DNA of 64,000 bases. Source: Paenibacillus turpanensis. GTDB lineage: Bacteria > Bacillota > Bacilli > Paenibacillales > YIM-B00363. The notes below the pieces were generated by a model. It was given only the letters and a program-made list of their open reading frames with translations. It searched no databases and was not told the origin of the DNA. Positions 16,929 to 25,686 of the stretch are shown one piece after another (the stretch's first letter is position 1; each line of letters opens with the position of its first letter). Both the position numbers and the translations under genes were made by a program. The stretch lies in contig NZ_WTLI01000002.1 in NCBI RefSeq assembly GCF_011421635.1, positions 186,347 through 250,346 on the forward strand, written 5' to 3'.

Positions 16929-17928
16929 ATTGCACCCCTCCTCGATGTCTGTACTGCTTTACTCGGATCAATTCCGCTACAATGCTTACTGCAATCTGCT
17001 CCGGGCCTTCCGCTCCAATCTCAAGCCCTACCGGGGCATGAAGCCATTCCGGTGCAGGCTCCCCAGCGAGAAGCTTCTCCGCGCGGCGTCTTGAACCGAG
17101 CAGCCCGGCATAGACTGGCGGACGTTCCTTCAATATAAAAAGCAGCTCCCGGTCCCGATCATATTGATGAGTCATCACAAGCACATAATCCGTTTCCTTA
17201 ACCCCAACAGCATCGGCCAGTCCAGCAGCGGACCCCGCAGCCACGAAACGATGCGCCTGAGGAAAGTTATCGGGCCGCAGCAATCCTTCTCTCCAATCGC
17301 AAAGCCAAACCTGAAAGCCCGCAGCGGCGGCAAGCGTCACGACAAGCTTTGCATCCGCACCCGCGCCATAAACGATCAATCTCGGCTTCGGATCGAAATG
17401 CTGCGTAATTGTTTGCGTACCGTCCATTTGCTGCTCCCAGCACGGCTCCTGTCCCTGGTGTGCTTGATTCTCGCGAGCCATAGAACCGCCTGTATCCCAA
17501 ACCTCATATTCAATTTTTGTCCAGTCAGCTGAAATCGTACGAATAAACGTACAAGAACGCCCCGCCTTTAAGAGCAGCTCCGCTTCGGAAAGCGCAGCGC
17601 GCAGCGGGAAACTAAGAGGCTCCGTCAAAATATGCAGCACGCCGTTGCAGCCCGCTCCGGCCCCCCAGCCAAGGTCATCCTCCGCACTCATATCGTACAT
17701 ATGCAGTCCGGGGGCCGTAGCCGCTCCGCCTCCCATTTCCATTCTTGCGCACAAATCAGCTTCCAAGCATCCCGCACTCAGCATCCCAAACCCAGGATGG
17801 CCTTGCTGCAGCAGCATCATCGTTCCCGCCTGCCTGTAAGAAGAGCCCTCGACCTGTACAAGCGTCGCCAAAACAGCTTCATCGCCTGCGCGAACCGCTC
17901 GGCTTAGAATATCGACTACATCCGCCAT
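16876..17928 (-). CDS. pucA: Xanthine dehydrogenase accessory protein (XdhC/CoxI family)
   Basis: Maturation factor that binds and sulfurates the Mo cofactor and inserts it into xanthine dehydrogenase. The N-terminal XdhC/CoxI domain (about residues 1-110) has VQVEGSSYRQAGTMML and FGMLSAGCLEADL; the C-terminal Rossmann domain has LIVYGAGADAKLVV and ends with YAGLLGSRRRAEKLL and PVGLEIGAEGPEQIAVSI. I start at the ATG at 17928, with GGGGGG eight nt upstream; a TTG at 17943 is in frame. The last 15 or so residues, rich in Arg and Gly, are read across the pucB start. It follows pucR by 63 nt in the same direction. Confidence 0.9.
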   Translation of the reverse strand: MADVVDILSRAVRAGDEAVLATLVQVEGSSYRQAGTMMLLQQGHPGFGMLSAGCLEADLCARMEMGGGAATAPGLHMYDMSAEDDLGWGAGAGCNGVLHILTEPLSFPLRAALSEAELLLKAGRSCTFIRTISADWTKIEYEVWDTGGSMARENQAHQGQEPCWEQQMDGTQTITQHFDPKPRLIVYGAGADAKLVVTLAAAAGFQVWLCDWREGLLRPDNFPQAHRFVAAGSAAGLADAVGVKETDYVLVMTHQYDRDRELLFILKERPPVYAGLLGSRRRAEKLLAGEPAPEWLHAPVGLEIGAEGPEQIAVSIVAELIRVKQYRHRGGVQYERERRSGGGDLSRRRI

Positions 17929-17991
17929 TCCCTCGCCCCCCAAAGCATGTGTGCCTAATTATCCGTTGCCGCCATCAAGGCCGCTTCTCAG

Positions 17992-19572
17992 CTACATAAA
18001 TTGCCGGAACAAAAACAAGATTTTCAGCTTCAGCAGGTCGTTCATTTTCTTGAAATCAATTTGCAGCAGGTCCCCCATCTTCTCCAGCCGATAGGTAACC
18101 GTATTTCGGTGGATGAACAACTGCTTCGCCGCTTCATTAACCTGGCCGTCATTCTCTACAAATGCCTGAAGCGTACGCAGCATCTCTTGTGCGTAGTCCT
18201 CATCCTTGACGAGCAGCGGCTGCAAAATTTTACGGCAGTAGGTTTCCATCGCCTGCTTCGGAACGTGCTGAAACACATAGGCCAGCTCTACCGATTCAAA
18301 TGGCAGCGCCAGCTCCTTGATCCCAAGCAGCACGGACAATCGCTCAGTCTCTAAACACTCTTGATACGCCTCGTACAGACCATCCGGCTTCATTTTGACT
18401 CTGCTAATGTAAAAACGCGCCTCGCCACCGCCTTCCGCACCCAGCATATCGCCAAACTGCTTCCGCATCATTCGCGCCAGTTCCGCCGAACGATCTTGAT
18501 TGTCGGGACAAGAATAAACCGATAATAGTCCATCTTCAGTAAGTACATGCTGACCTTTCAGCGTTTGGGACTTGGAGTGAAACTGCAGCTCCTGCCGAAT
18601 TTGCTTAAGCGTCTTGGAGGAATGCGCCTGCGCCTTCCGTTCCCCGCTTACCGCAAGGACACATTGAAAGGATTCCCCCAGAAGCGTATACCCCGCCTCC
18701 GTTGAGCGCTGCACGAGCTCCTCTGCATCTATCGATTTCCGTAAATATTGATTCACTAGCGAGCCAAGATCATTTTGTACGGTATGCTGCATGTAACTGC
18801 TGTGCATGACCCCCATATGATAGGCAAGCACCTCGGCCGCCTGCACAAACAGCCCTTCTTCCGCCTTATTCCGCGACCAGCCCTGTGCGTGTACAAGAAG
18901 AAAGCCGTAGCACTCTTCTCCGTTACCGATCGGAACTCGAATCGTTTGGGCCGTCTCCCCGTAACCGCGATAATAAACCGGCTTCCAAGGCCAGCCCGCT
19001 AAAAGCTGTGCATCCGTAGACGACGTCGTATTATAGAGGACATGACCTCGTGCTCCGACGACAGCAATCGGATACCCGAGAATACCGGATAAAATATGAA
19101 ACACATTTAAATGATCGTCCTGCTTCAGCGCATACTGCATTAACCGTTTTTGCTTTTCCAGCACAGCGTGCAGCATCTTTGTATGCCGCGCATATTCCGC
19201 ATTAAATAAAGCATTCATTTGGTCGGAAAAGGTGAATTGAAACGGAAGCTCCAGCAGCGGAAAATCTAAACGTTCCGCCTCTTCCACCAGCGTGCCCGGA
19301 ATCTCATTCCAAAAACGGCCGAGCTTGATGCCGAGCCCAGCACAGCCCCGGTCATTCAGCTTTTTCAGCAGGAAATGCGCTTCATCCGGCGCATCCTTCA
19401 TTAAGAAGGCAGTTGTAAACAGCATCTCGCCCGATTTCGTCCAATCCGCAATATCCGGGGCATCCATAACATTGACGGAACGCATGACCCGAGCGGTTCC
19501 CCCGCGGCCTGCAACCAGCTTCGCTTGAGATAAAGGATATATGGATAGCGCCTCTTCCACCGTTAGTTGCAT
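17992..19572 (-). CDS. pucR: PucR-family transcriptional regulator of purine catabolism
   Basis: Regulator of 526 aa. The N-terminal PucR domain (about residues 1-125) begins MQLTVEEALSIYPL and includes IKLGRFWNEIP; a GGDEF-like middle region follows, and the C-terminal HTH_30 has NEAAKQLFIHRNTVTYRLEKM. This is the architecture of B. subtilis PucR, which activates purine genes when preferred nitrogen is absent and allantoin-type compounds are present. The ATG at 19572 has GGGAGGGGC before it; the frame extends to 19632 without a better start. It heads the pucR-pucA-pucB unit, with a candidate self-operator at 19654-19670. Confidence 0.92.
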   Translation of the reverse strand: MQLTVEEALSIYPLSQAKLVAGRGGTARVMRSVNVMDAPDIADWTKSGEMLFTTAFLMKDAPDEAHFLLKKLNDRGCAGLGIKLGRFWNEIPGTLVEEAERLDFPLLELPFQFTFSDQMNALFNAEYARHTKMLHAVLEKQKRLMQYALKQDDHLNVFHILSGILGYPIAVVGARGHVLYNTTSSTDAQLLAGWPWKPVYYRGYGETAQTIRVPIGNGEECYGFLLVHAQGWSRNKAEEGLFVQAAEVLAYHMGVMHSSYMQHTVQNDLGSLVNQYLRKSIDAEELVQRSTEAGYTLLGESFQCVLAVSGERKAQAHSSKTLKQIRQELQFHSKSQTLKGQHVLTEDGLLSVYSCPDNQDRSAELARMMRKQFGDMLGAEGGGEARFYISRVKMKPDGLYEAYQECLETERLSVLLGIKELALPFESVELAYVFQHVPKQAMETYCRKILQPLLVKDEDYAQEMLRTLQAFVENDGQVNEAAKQLFIHRNTVTYRLEKMGDLLQIDFKKMNDLLKLKILFLFRQFM

Positions 19573-19618
19573 AGCTGCCCCTCCCATCATTTCAAACCAA
19601 AACCCAAGTATATGTAAT

Positions 19619-19670
19619 ATTATATAACACAAATATCCAAAAAGCGTTAGTTGTGTTAACTAATTTAACA
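19619..19670 (-). promoter_or_regulatory. pucR upstream region: candidate PucR operator (site C) and -10 box
   Basis: Site C is TGTTAACTAATTTAACA at 19654-19670, a near-perfect palindrome like sites A and B. Downstream on the minus strand is TATAAT (19624-19619), with no good -35 at 17 nt, which would fit activator-dependent or weak autoregulated transcription. The palindrome centre is about 50 nt upstream of the predicted start. Confidence 0.5.
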
Positions 19671-19760
19671 TATAATTTACTCTTATGCTGCGATTGTCCC
19701 ATTTTTTCCTCCATTCAACGCAGCTCCCTCCTTTCTTCCCGCCACCGAGAACAACAGAGC

Positions 19761-19792
19761 AAAAAAGCTGCATCCGCATTCGGAGCAGCTTA
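19761..19792 (-). terminator. Terminator of the two-component operon
   Basis: Stem AAGCTGC..CCG/CGG..GCAGCTT, interrupted by a small bulge, with a CATT loop and TTTTTT on the minus strand. It lies 56 nt after the response regulator stop. The rest of 19671-19847 holds nothing else I recognise. Confidence 0.75.
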
Positions 19793-19847
19793 TTAGAGGA
19801 TCAGCCATCGGTTTCTTACCACTGCGCTAATCGCTTTATTTGATTTC

Positions 19848-20618
19848 CTATTGCTCTATCGCACGAGTTTCCACGCTTTGCGCCGTCTTTCGATACTCCG
19901 AGGGCGTATACCCCGTCCATTTGCGGAATTGGTTGCTAAAGTACGATTGATCCGAATAACCAAGCCGCTCCGCGATCTCGGCAATGCGCAGCGACGTATG
20001 CCGCAGCCATTTTTGCGCTTCCTTCATCCGCAAGCCGGTTACATAATCGACAAAGTTCTGCCCTGTCTGTTGTTTAAACAGTTGGCTGAGATAACTCGGA
20101 TTGAGATGAACATGCTTGGCAGCATCCTGAAGGGTAATCTCACCGCTGGTCATATGCTCCCCGATATATTGCATGACCTTTTCAACCGGTGATAACCCTG
20201 CGCAATCCTCGATCTCACGCTGAACCGTTTCCTTTTCCGACTCTGCTCTGCGTCCCATCCACTTTGTCAGCATTTTTCTCATATCCTGCTCGTCAACCGG
20301 CTTCAGCAGGTAATCAACAACCCCTAGGCGAATCGCCTGTCTTGCATATTCAAAATCGTCATGACCGCTAATAATCGCCACATCAGTCGAACCAGCCTTC
20401 GCGCCGAGCTGCTCGATAAAAGACAATCCGTCCATCACGGGCATACGGATATCTGCCAATAATAAGTCCGCTGTATGCTCTTGAAGCCAGTCCAGCGCCT
20501 CCACCCCATTTGCACACTCATGAACAACGGTAAAAGGCAGCCCCGTCTTCTCCACCATTTTACGAATGACGCTGCGAACCCATTTTTCGTCGTCGACAAT
20601 TAATATACGGAACTTCAT
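19848..20618 (-). CDS. Response regulator, YesN/AraC type
   Basis: DNA-binding response regulator of 256 aa. The receiver domain (1-120) starts ILIVDDEKW with the acidic pair, the phospho-acceptor Asp is in LLLADIRMPVMDG (about residue 55), and the conserved Lys is in DYLLKPVDE. The C-terminal AraC domain (about 150-250) has the two helix-turn-helix motifs, ending RIAEIAERLGYSDQSYFSNQFRKWTGYTPSEYR. It overlaps the histidine kinase stop as ATGA and pairs with it. In this family targets are usually adjacent carbohydrate transport genes, here the TRAP transporter. Confidence 0.92.
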   Translation of the reverse strand: MKFRILIVDDEKWVRSVIRKMVEKTGLPFTVVHECANGVEALDWLQEHTADLLLADIRMPVMDGLSFIEQLGAKAGSTDVAIISGHDDFEYARQAIRLGVVDYLLKPVDEQDMRKMLTKWMGRRAESEKETVQREIEDCAGLSPVEKVMQYIGEHMTSGEITLQDAAKHVHLNPSYLSQLFKQQTGQNFVDYVTGLRMKEAQKWLRHTSLRIAEIAERLGYSDQSYFSNQFRKWTGYTPSEYRKTAQSVETRAIEQ

Positions 20619-22456
20619 CCGGAAGCCTCCCCCTTCTTCACGATGTCACGATAAGGTAATCGTATGCGTACAGCCGTCCCTTTTAGCTCCCCGCCGCTTT
20701 CAATCGTAATTCCATATTCTTCGCCAAAAATAAACTGCGTTCTCCGATGCACGTTGGCAACGCCGATGTGAGCGCCGCCGCTGGATACATCGTCATCCTC
20801 CAGCTTTTCATAAATAAACTGCAGCCGTTCCGGCGTAATTCCAGCCCCGTCATCATGTACCTCAACGATAAAGCAGCTGTCCGAATCTTTTATTGCGGTA
20901 ATCCGGATCGATACTTTGTCTACTCCGGTTTCCACACCGTGAACGACGCAGTTTTCTACTAAAGGCTGAAGCGAAAACTTCACCAACAGCTGATCCAGCG
21001 CCCAATCCGGGATATCAAACACATAATCAAGCTTATCCTCGTAACGGTATTTCTGTATCGTCAAATAGACGCCGCACATCCTCATTTCCTGCTCCAGCGT
21101 GACGGTCGACGCTCTTGTTTTGACGTTGTAGCGCATCAGCTTCGCTAAAGCCGCCGACATATCAGCGATTTCGTCCCGGTCATGCATCAAGGCCATACCG
21201 CGAATCGTTTCAAGCGAATTGTATAAAAAATGCGGGTTCATCTGGGACTGCAGCACCTTCAGCTCGGTTTCCCGCTGCCGCAAGGAGAGCTCCGTTTCTC
21301 TCAGCTTGGAGACATAAACCTCCTCCAGCAAATTTCTCAGCTTCGCCGCCATATGATTAAAGCCATGGGATAAATAGCCGATTTCATCCTTTGCTTCAAT
21401 ATCCACCTTATTGTCAAAATCGCCGACCTCCACCCGCTTCATCACCTGCTGCAGCTTGCGAATCGGTCTCACTATACTTGCCGCAAGGCCAGCCGCCAGC
21501 AAATAAGCAAGAATCAAGGTGATCGTAACGGTAATCAAAATCGTCCTGCCGATATGCCCGATATTTTCCGTCAGCTCGCGATAGGGCACCGCAGTTACCA
21601 AGGTCCATTTGAGCGAGAAGGAGTGGCTGAATATATAAAAGTAAGGTGTTTCCGATTCAAGAATGAAGGAGCCCCTGCCCGCCTTCTGCATCTGTTCCGC
21701 CGAAAAGAGCTCAAATGGCTTCCCGATATTGCCCAAGGCTGGAGAATACACATAGTGACCCTGCTCATCCAAAATGAACATATACCCAGTCCGGCCCACA
21801 TTAATCAGCTTCGCCATCTCTTCCAACCGTTTAAAGTTGACATCAAACATAATTAAACCGACCGGCTCCAGCGTCTGCGGGCTGAACAAACGTCTGACGA
21901 TGGTAATTACCGGCTGCTCCCGCTCCTGGAGCTTTATCACCCGGGAAATGACCTTCGTTTCTCCGTTCATCGGCAGCGATTGATACCAATACTCATTCAC
22001 GACATTGGCAGCGGGATAGTGGGTGCCTCGAAACGAGGAGTCAATAATTTGCACATCCTCGAGAAACAGCGTGATGTTTGAAATATCCGAACGCGAATAG
22101 GCGGCATTCATAAGCACCTGGCGTATTTGCTCGCGAATCCCGCTTTCTACGATCTCCTCTGATGTCCGCATGCGCAAAAACCGGATGACATCCGGGTTAT
22201 TCGTAATTTTGATCATATTGATTTCAATATCGCGAATATAATCTTCCACATGATATTTCACTTGATCAATCAGCTGCAGGCTGTAACGCTCCGTCTCCTC
22301 CTCCAGCACCTTCGAGGACTTATGATAAGAAACAACCCCAACAACAACCATCGGAACGACAACAAGCACCGCCGAGTACATAATCATCCGGACATAGAGC
22401 GAGCAGTTCCGCAAAAATAAAATATGCAGTATATTGTGTTGAAGCCGATTCCACAT
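20615..22456 (-). CDS. Sensor histidine kinase, YesM type
   Basis: Membrane histidine kinase of 613 aa. A hydrophobic helix at about residues 25-45 is followed by an extracellular sensor domain of dCache type, a second helix near residues 300-320 (ILITVTITLILAYLLAAG), a HAMP segment, and the His_kinase region with the phospho-acceptor in LQSQMNPHFLYNSLETIRG. The ATPase has NCVVHGVE and DDGAGI. Partner of the YesN-type regulator that it overlaps. A perfect cre sequence lies 19 nt before the ATG. The ligand is unknown; the neighbouring TRAP transporter suggests a carboxylate or sugar acid. Confidence 0.92.
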   Translation of the reverse strand: MWNRLQHNILHILFLRNCSLYVRMIMYSAVLVVVPMVVVGVVSYHKSSKVLEEETERYSLQLIDQVKYHVEDYIRDIEINMIKITNNPDVIRFLRMRTSEEIVESGIREQIRQVLMNAAYSRSDISNITLFLEDVQIIDSSFRGTHYPAANVVNEYWYQSLPMNGETKVISRVIKLQEREQPVITIVRRLFSPQTLEPVGLIMFDVNFKRLEEMAKLINVGRTGYMFILDEQGHYVYSPALGNIGKPFELFSAEQMQKAGRGSFILESETPYFYIFSHSFSLKWTLVTAVPYRELTENIGHIGRTILITVTITLILAYLLAAGLAASIVRPIRKLQQVMKRVEVGDFDNKVDIEAKDEIGYLSHGFNHMAAKLRNLLEEVYVSKLRETELSLRQRETELKVLQSQMNPHFLYNSLETIRGMALMHDRDEIADMSAALAKLMRYNVKTRASTVTLEQEMRMCGVYLTIQKYRYEDKLDYVFDIPDWALDQLLVKFSLQPLVENCVVHGVETGVDKVSIRITAIKDSDSCFIVEVHDDGAGITPERLQFIYEKLEDDDVSSGGAHIGVANVHRRTQFIFGEEYGITIESGGELKGTAVRIRLPYRDIVKKGEASG

Positions 22457-22474
22457 GAGCGAGTCTCACTTTCA

Positions 22475-22489
22475 TGTTAGCGTTTACAT
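22475..22489 (-). promoter_or_regulatory. Catabolite response element (cre) before the kinase gene
   Basis: Minus strand ATGTAAACGCTAACA fits the CcpA consensus WTGNAANCGNWNNCW at every fixed position. It lies 19 nt upstream of the kinase ATG, where bound CcpA could block transcription coming from dctP or starting here. Confidence 0.65.
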
Positions 22490-22531
22490 TTGTAGTTCGA
22501 CACCGCCATTCCCGATTCCTCTTAAACAAGA

Positions 22532-22561
22532 AGAAAGAGGCCCATAGAGCAGCCTCTTTCT
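22532..22561 (-). terminator. Hairpin between dctP and the kinase gene
   Basis: Perfect 10-bp stem AGAAAGAGGC/GCCTCTTTCT with a 10-nt loop, followed on the minus strand by a T-rich TTCTTCTTGTTT. It is probably a weak terminator or mRNA-stabilising structure that would leave the abundant dctP message separate from the kinase/regulator message. Confidence 0.6.
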
Positions 22562-22572
22562 CCTACGATTCC

Positions 22573-23616
22573 TTACTTCGCTCTTGCCTTGTCGATGGCG
22601 TCGAGAACCTTGCCGTACTCTCCACGGTAGCTTTCGATCATCGGTTTTACCGCTTCCTGCCACGGCTTGATGTCCTTCACTTCCGTAATCGTCGCGCCCG
22701 CCGCACGAACCTTGTCCTCTGATTCCTTCTCGTACTTTTTCCACTCGTCGCGCTGGTACTGGATCGATTCTACGGCAGCTTCCTTAATGATCTTACGGTC
22801 GCCCTCGGAAAGCTTATCCCAGGTCGTTTTGCTGATCAAGAGAACTTCCGGCACACGCTGGTGATGGTCAAGTAGCATGTGCTTTGCAACCTCATAATGC
22901 TTAGAGGAATAGTAGCTTGGATAGTTGTTTTCCGCCGCGTCGATTACGCCCGTTTGCAGCGAGCTGAACACTTCACCGTACGGCATCGGCGTCGCGCTGG
23001 CGCCAAGTGCCTTCATCAAGTCGATGTTGATCTTATTTTGAATAACGCGAATCTTCATGCCCTTCAAATCTTCCAGCTTCGTAATCGGCTTGCTGGAATA
23101 GAAGCTGCGGGAGCCGGAGCTGTAGTAAGCAAGACCCTTCATTTTGGACGATTCCAGGCTGTCGAGAAGCTTGCTGCCGTCATCGCTCAGAAGGAACTTC
23201 CACACATGATCGTCATTGTCAAAAATATATGGCAAGCTGAACACGCCGTAGTCTTTATTAAAGTCACCTAAAGCGCCGGTGCTGACGCGGGTAAATTCAA
23301 TCGCTCCGAGCTGAACCTGCTCGATCACCGCTTTTTCTTCACCCAGCTGAGCGGAAGGGAAGACGTCGATCGTAATCCGGCCGTTTGATTTCTGATTTAC
23401 AAGCTCGGCAAATTTCTTATCGCCCTTCGTGGTCGGGTAGTCCGCAGGATGCGTTTCCGCCAAGCGGAATGTATATTTTGGCCCCTCCGCAGCCGGCTTC
23501 TCGCCTCCGCCCGGATTCGCTGCAGGCTTCTGCTCCGTACCGCCGCCGCAGCCTGCTACTGTTAGTGCCGCAGCTAAAATAAGTCCAAGTGCACTGCCGA
23601 ATTTTTTCATTTTCAT
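22573..23616 (-). CDS. dctP: TRAP transporter substrate-binding lipoprotein
   Basis: Extracytoplasmic solute receptor of 347 aa. The ATG at 23616 (behind AAAAGGGGAGTG) gives a lipoprotein signal with the lipobox LTVAGC and Cys23, then a Gly/Pro/Glu-rich linker. The DctP domain has SAQLGEEKAVIEQVQLGAIEF, the DLKGMKIRVIQNKINIDLMKALGA segment with the carboxylate-binding Arg, and MPYGEVFSSLQTGVIDAAENN. It delivers an organic acid to DctQ/DctM, whose genes lie upstream in the same direction. A -10 box overlapped by a perfect cre lies 40-60 nt before the start, so it probably has its own glucose-repressed promoter as well. Confidence 0.95.
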   Translation of the reverse strand: MKMKKFGSALGLILAAALTVAGCGGGTEQKPAANPGGGEKPAAEGPKYTFRLAETHPADYPTTKGDKKFAELVNQKSNGRITIDVFPSAQLGEEKAVIEQVQLGAIEFTRVSTGALGDFNKDYGVFSLPYIFDNDDHVWKFLLSDDGSKLLDSLESSKMKGLAYYSSGSRSFYSSKPITKLEDLKGMKIRVIQNKINIDLMKALGASATPMPYGEVFSSLQTGVIDAAENNYPSYYSSKHYEVAKHMLLDHHQRVPEVLLISKTTWDKLSEGDRKIIKEAAVESIQYQRDEWKKYEKESEDKVRAAGATITEVKDIKPWQEAVKPMIESYRGEYGKVLDAIDKARAK

Positions 23617-23655
23617 CGAATAACACTCCCCTTTTACGAATCTGCAACGCTTTTC

Positions 23656-23674
23656 TGTGAACGCTTTCATTATA
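23656..23674 (-). promoter_or_regulatory. -10 box and cre in front of dctP
   Basis: Minus strand TATAAT (23674-23669) overlaps the cre ATGAAAGCGTTCACA (23670-23656), which fits WTGNAANCGNWNNCW at all fixed positions. The cre would sit on the transcription start, the usual place for CcpA repression. I find no good -35 for this -10. Confidence 0.65.
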
Positions 23675-23738
23675 GATGAAAACGGATACAAACCCTATGA
23701 AACGTTTTTAGCTGTTTGTGTAATTTTTTTAGAAATCG

Positions 23739-25034
23739 TCACGATCCGCTGAACATATTCGGCAGCCACATGACAATGCCCGGTACGTAAGTGAGCAACA
23801 GCAGAACGGCAATCATCGCCAGGAAGAACGGCATGAGCGCCTTGGTCCCTCGTTCGATAGACACCTTTCCGATCGCACACCCGACAAAGAGCACGGTTCC
23901 GACCGGCGGGGTGAGCAGCCCGATCCCAAGGTTCAAGATCATAATAACGCCAAAATGTACCGGATCAACGCCAAGCGAAGTGACAACCGGGAACAGGATC
24001 GGTGTCATGATCAAAATCAGCGGCGCCATGTCCATCGGAGCGCCAAGAATGAGAAGCAGGATGTTCAGCATGAGCAGGATGACGAATTTATCGTCGGAAA
24101 TTCCTAAGAACATATCGGTGATCATGCCCGGAATTTTCAAGTATGCCAGCACCCAGCCGAAAGCATCGGAGGCCGCGATCAAGAACAGCACCATGGCAAC
24201 CGTACGGAACGATTTGCGGAGAATGACCCACATATGGGAAAGCGGCAAATCGCGGTAAACGAAAAACGTAATAATAAAAGCATAGAGACACGCAAGCGCT
24301 CCGGATTCCGTTGCCGTAAACCAGCCGCTGAAAATTCCGCCGAGAATAATAACCCCGGTCATCATCGATAAAAAGCCGTCCATGATAATTTTCGGAACCT
24401 GCTTCCATTGTACGGGCTCGCCTTTCTCATAACCGCGCTTTTTGGCAATGATGTAGCTTGTCGTCATTAATACAGTAAGCAGGATCAAGCACGGTACAAT
24501 ACCGGCCAGGAACAAGCTTGAAATCGAAACGCCGCCTGCGGCAAGGGAATACAAAATCATGTTATGGCTTGGCGGCATAACGACGCCTTGAATCGCTGCG
24601 GACGAGGTAACGGCCACCGAATAATCAGCGTCGTAGCCCTTCTTCTTCATCGTCGGAATCATCACGGAGCCGATCGACGATACGTCAGCCGCCGCGGAGC
24701 CGGAAATGTTGCCGAACAGCATACAAGCGACGCAGTTGACCAGCGCAAGACCGCCGCGTATGGCCCCGACCGCCAGCTGCGCCAGATTAATGAGACGTAT
24801 TGCTAGGCCGCCTTCGCTCATAATTTGTCCAGCCAATATGAAGAAAGGAATCGCCAATAAGGAATAGGAGTTCATGCCCTGAATCATACGCTGTCCGACC
24901 ACGGCCATTGGGATGTCCAAATATAAAATCGTTAAGAGTGTTGATCCGGCAATCGTCAGTGCGATCGGGAAACGGAGCAGCATAAAGCCGATAAAGCTGG
25001 CGACAAGAATAATGACGGCGATTGTGGTATTCAT
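23739..25034 (-). CDS. dctM: TRAP transporter large permease subunit
   Basis: Membrane subunit of 431 aa with about 12 hydrophobic segments that carries the substrate with Na+ coupling. DctM signatures are FPIALTIAGSTLL, NSYSLLAIPFFILAGQIM, CMLFGNISGSAAADVSSIGSVMIP, GVVMPPSHNMILYSLAAG and TPPVGTVLFVG. It follows dctQ with an ATGA overlap and precedes dctP by about 120 nt. The length is normal for the family. Confidence 0.96.
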   Translation of the reverse strand: MNTTIAVIILVASFIGFMLLRFPIALTIAGSTLLTILYLDIPMAVVGQRMIQGMNSYSLLAIPFFILAGQIMSEGGLAIRLINLAQLAVGAIRGGLALVNCVACMLFGNISGSAAADVSSIGSVMIPTMKKKGYDADYSVAVTSSAAIQGVVMPPSHNMILYSLAAGGVSISSLFLAGIVPCLILLTVLMTTSYIIAKKRGYEKGEPVQWKQVPKIIMDGFLSMMTGVIILGGIFSGWFTATESGALACLYAFIITFFVYRDLPLSHMWVILRKSFRTVAMVLFLIAASDAFGWVLAYLKIPGMITDMFLGISDDKFVILLMLNILLLILGAPMDMAPLILIMTPILFPVVTSLGVDPVHFGVIMILNLGIGLLTPPVGTVLFVGCAIGKVSIERGTKALMPFFLAMIAVLLLLTYVPGIVMWLPNMFSGS

Positions 25035-25540
25035 TCGGCAGGCTCCTCCATATCTCCATGTCTTCTCGTATCGATGTTAAAGGCCTGAAGCAGGGAATAA
25101 ATACATACGAGTATGCCGGTGAGCGGCATCACGAGATACTGCACGCTGCTTGGCAGCCCGGTTGCCGGCATGCTGTTGGCATGCATCAGCTTCGTAAAAT
25201 CCCAGCCATAGTATACGAGGTAGAAGCCAAACGCAAAGGTGCAGGCGGCAATCACTTTGTCCAAAACGACATTAAAGCCCTTCGGCAGACGGTTGGTGAA
25301 AGAATCCATCGCCAGATGAAGCCTTTCGCGGAAGCCGATGGCGATCCCGAGGAACGAAAACCAGACCAGCAGCAGCAGCGTCACCTCCTCGGACCACGGG
25401 AACACGTAATTGGCAAACTTTCTCGTAAAAACCTGTACAACAACGACTACAGTCATCGCCGCCATCATACAAAGCACAATCGCTTCGACGATCCGGTCGA
25501 ACAGTATCGCTATTCGTTTTAATTGCTCCAAAGCCCTCAC
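25031..25540 (-). CDS. dctQ: TRAP transporter small permease subunit
   Basis: Small four-helix membrane subunit of 169 aa. The DctQ motif PWSEEVTLLLLVWFSFLG is at about residues 48-65, with GFRERLHLAMD after it. The frame opens with GTG at 25540; a TTG at 25531 lies eight nt after GAGGGG and may be the true start. First gene of dctQ-dctM-dctP, transcribed divergently from araR. A near-cre lies 11 nt upstream of the GTG. Confidence 0.92.
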   Translation of the reverse strand: MRALEQLKRIAILFDRIVEAIVLCMMAAMTVVVVVQVFTRKFANYVFPWSEEVTLLLLVWFSFLGIAIGFRERLHLAMDSFTNRLPKGFNVVLDKVIAACTFAFGFYLVYYGWDFTKLMHANSMPATGLPSSVQYLVMPLTGILVCIYSLLQAFNIDTRRHGDMEEPAE

Positions 25541-25550
25541 CCCTCTGTTT

Positions 25551-25610
25551 TGTAAGTGTTTTCATTTTGTGTATAGTAGCATTGTATGCGATGAAAGCGC
25601 GGGTTCCCAA
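25551..25610 (-). promoter_or_regulatory. dctQ promoter region with near-consensus cre
   Basis: Minus strand TTGGGA (25610-25605) and TACAAT (25586-25581) are 18 nt apart. Downstream, ATGAAAACACTTACA (25565-25551) matches the cre consensus with a single change, A for the central G. Together with the cre sites at 22475 and 23656 it suggests CcpA control of the whole transporter/kinase unit. Confidence 0.45.
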
Positions 25611-25655
25611 CCCTCCCGTTTTAGGTTTTTATGTAATTTTTTTAGGTGGCCCAAC

Positions 25656-25686
25656 ATGTACATACAAGCTCAGTGAATGCTATAAT
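25656..25686 (+). promoter_or_regulatory. araR promoter with AraR-type box
   Basis: ATGTACATACAA (25656-25667) matches the perfect AraR-like palindrome at 26845 in 10 of 12 positions. It overlaps the -35 region of an extended -10 element TGCTATAAT (25678-25686). This arrangement suggests autoregulation of araR. The box also lies in the region shared with dctQ. Confidence 0.55.

Noticed and set aside
25588-25602. Possible extra cre near the dctQ -35 (ATGAAAGCGCGGGTT, plus strand)
   Set aside because: It breaks the consensus at two fixed positions in the right half.
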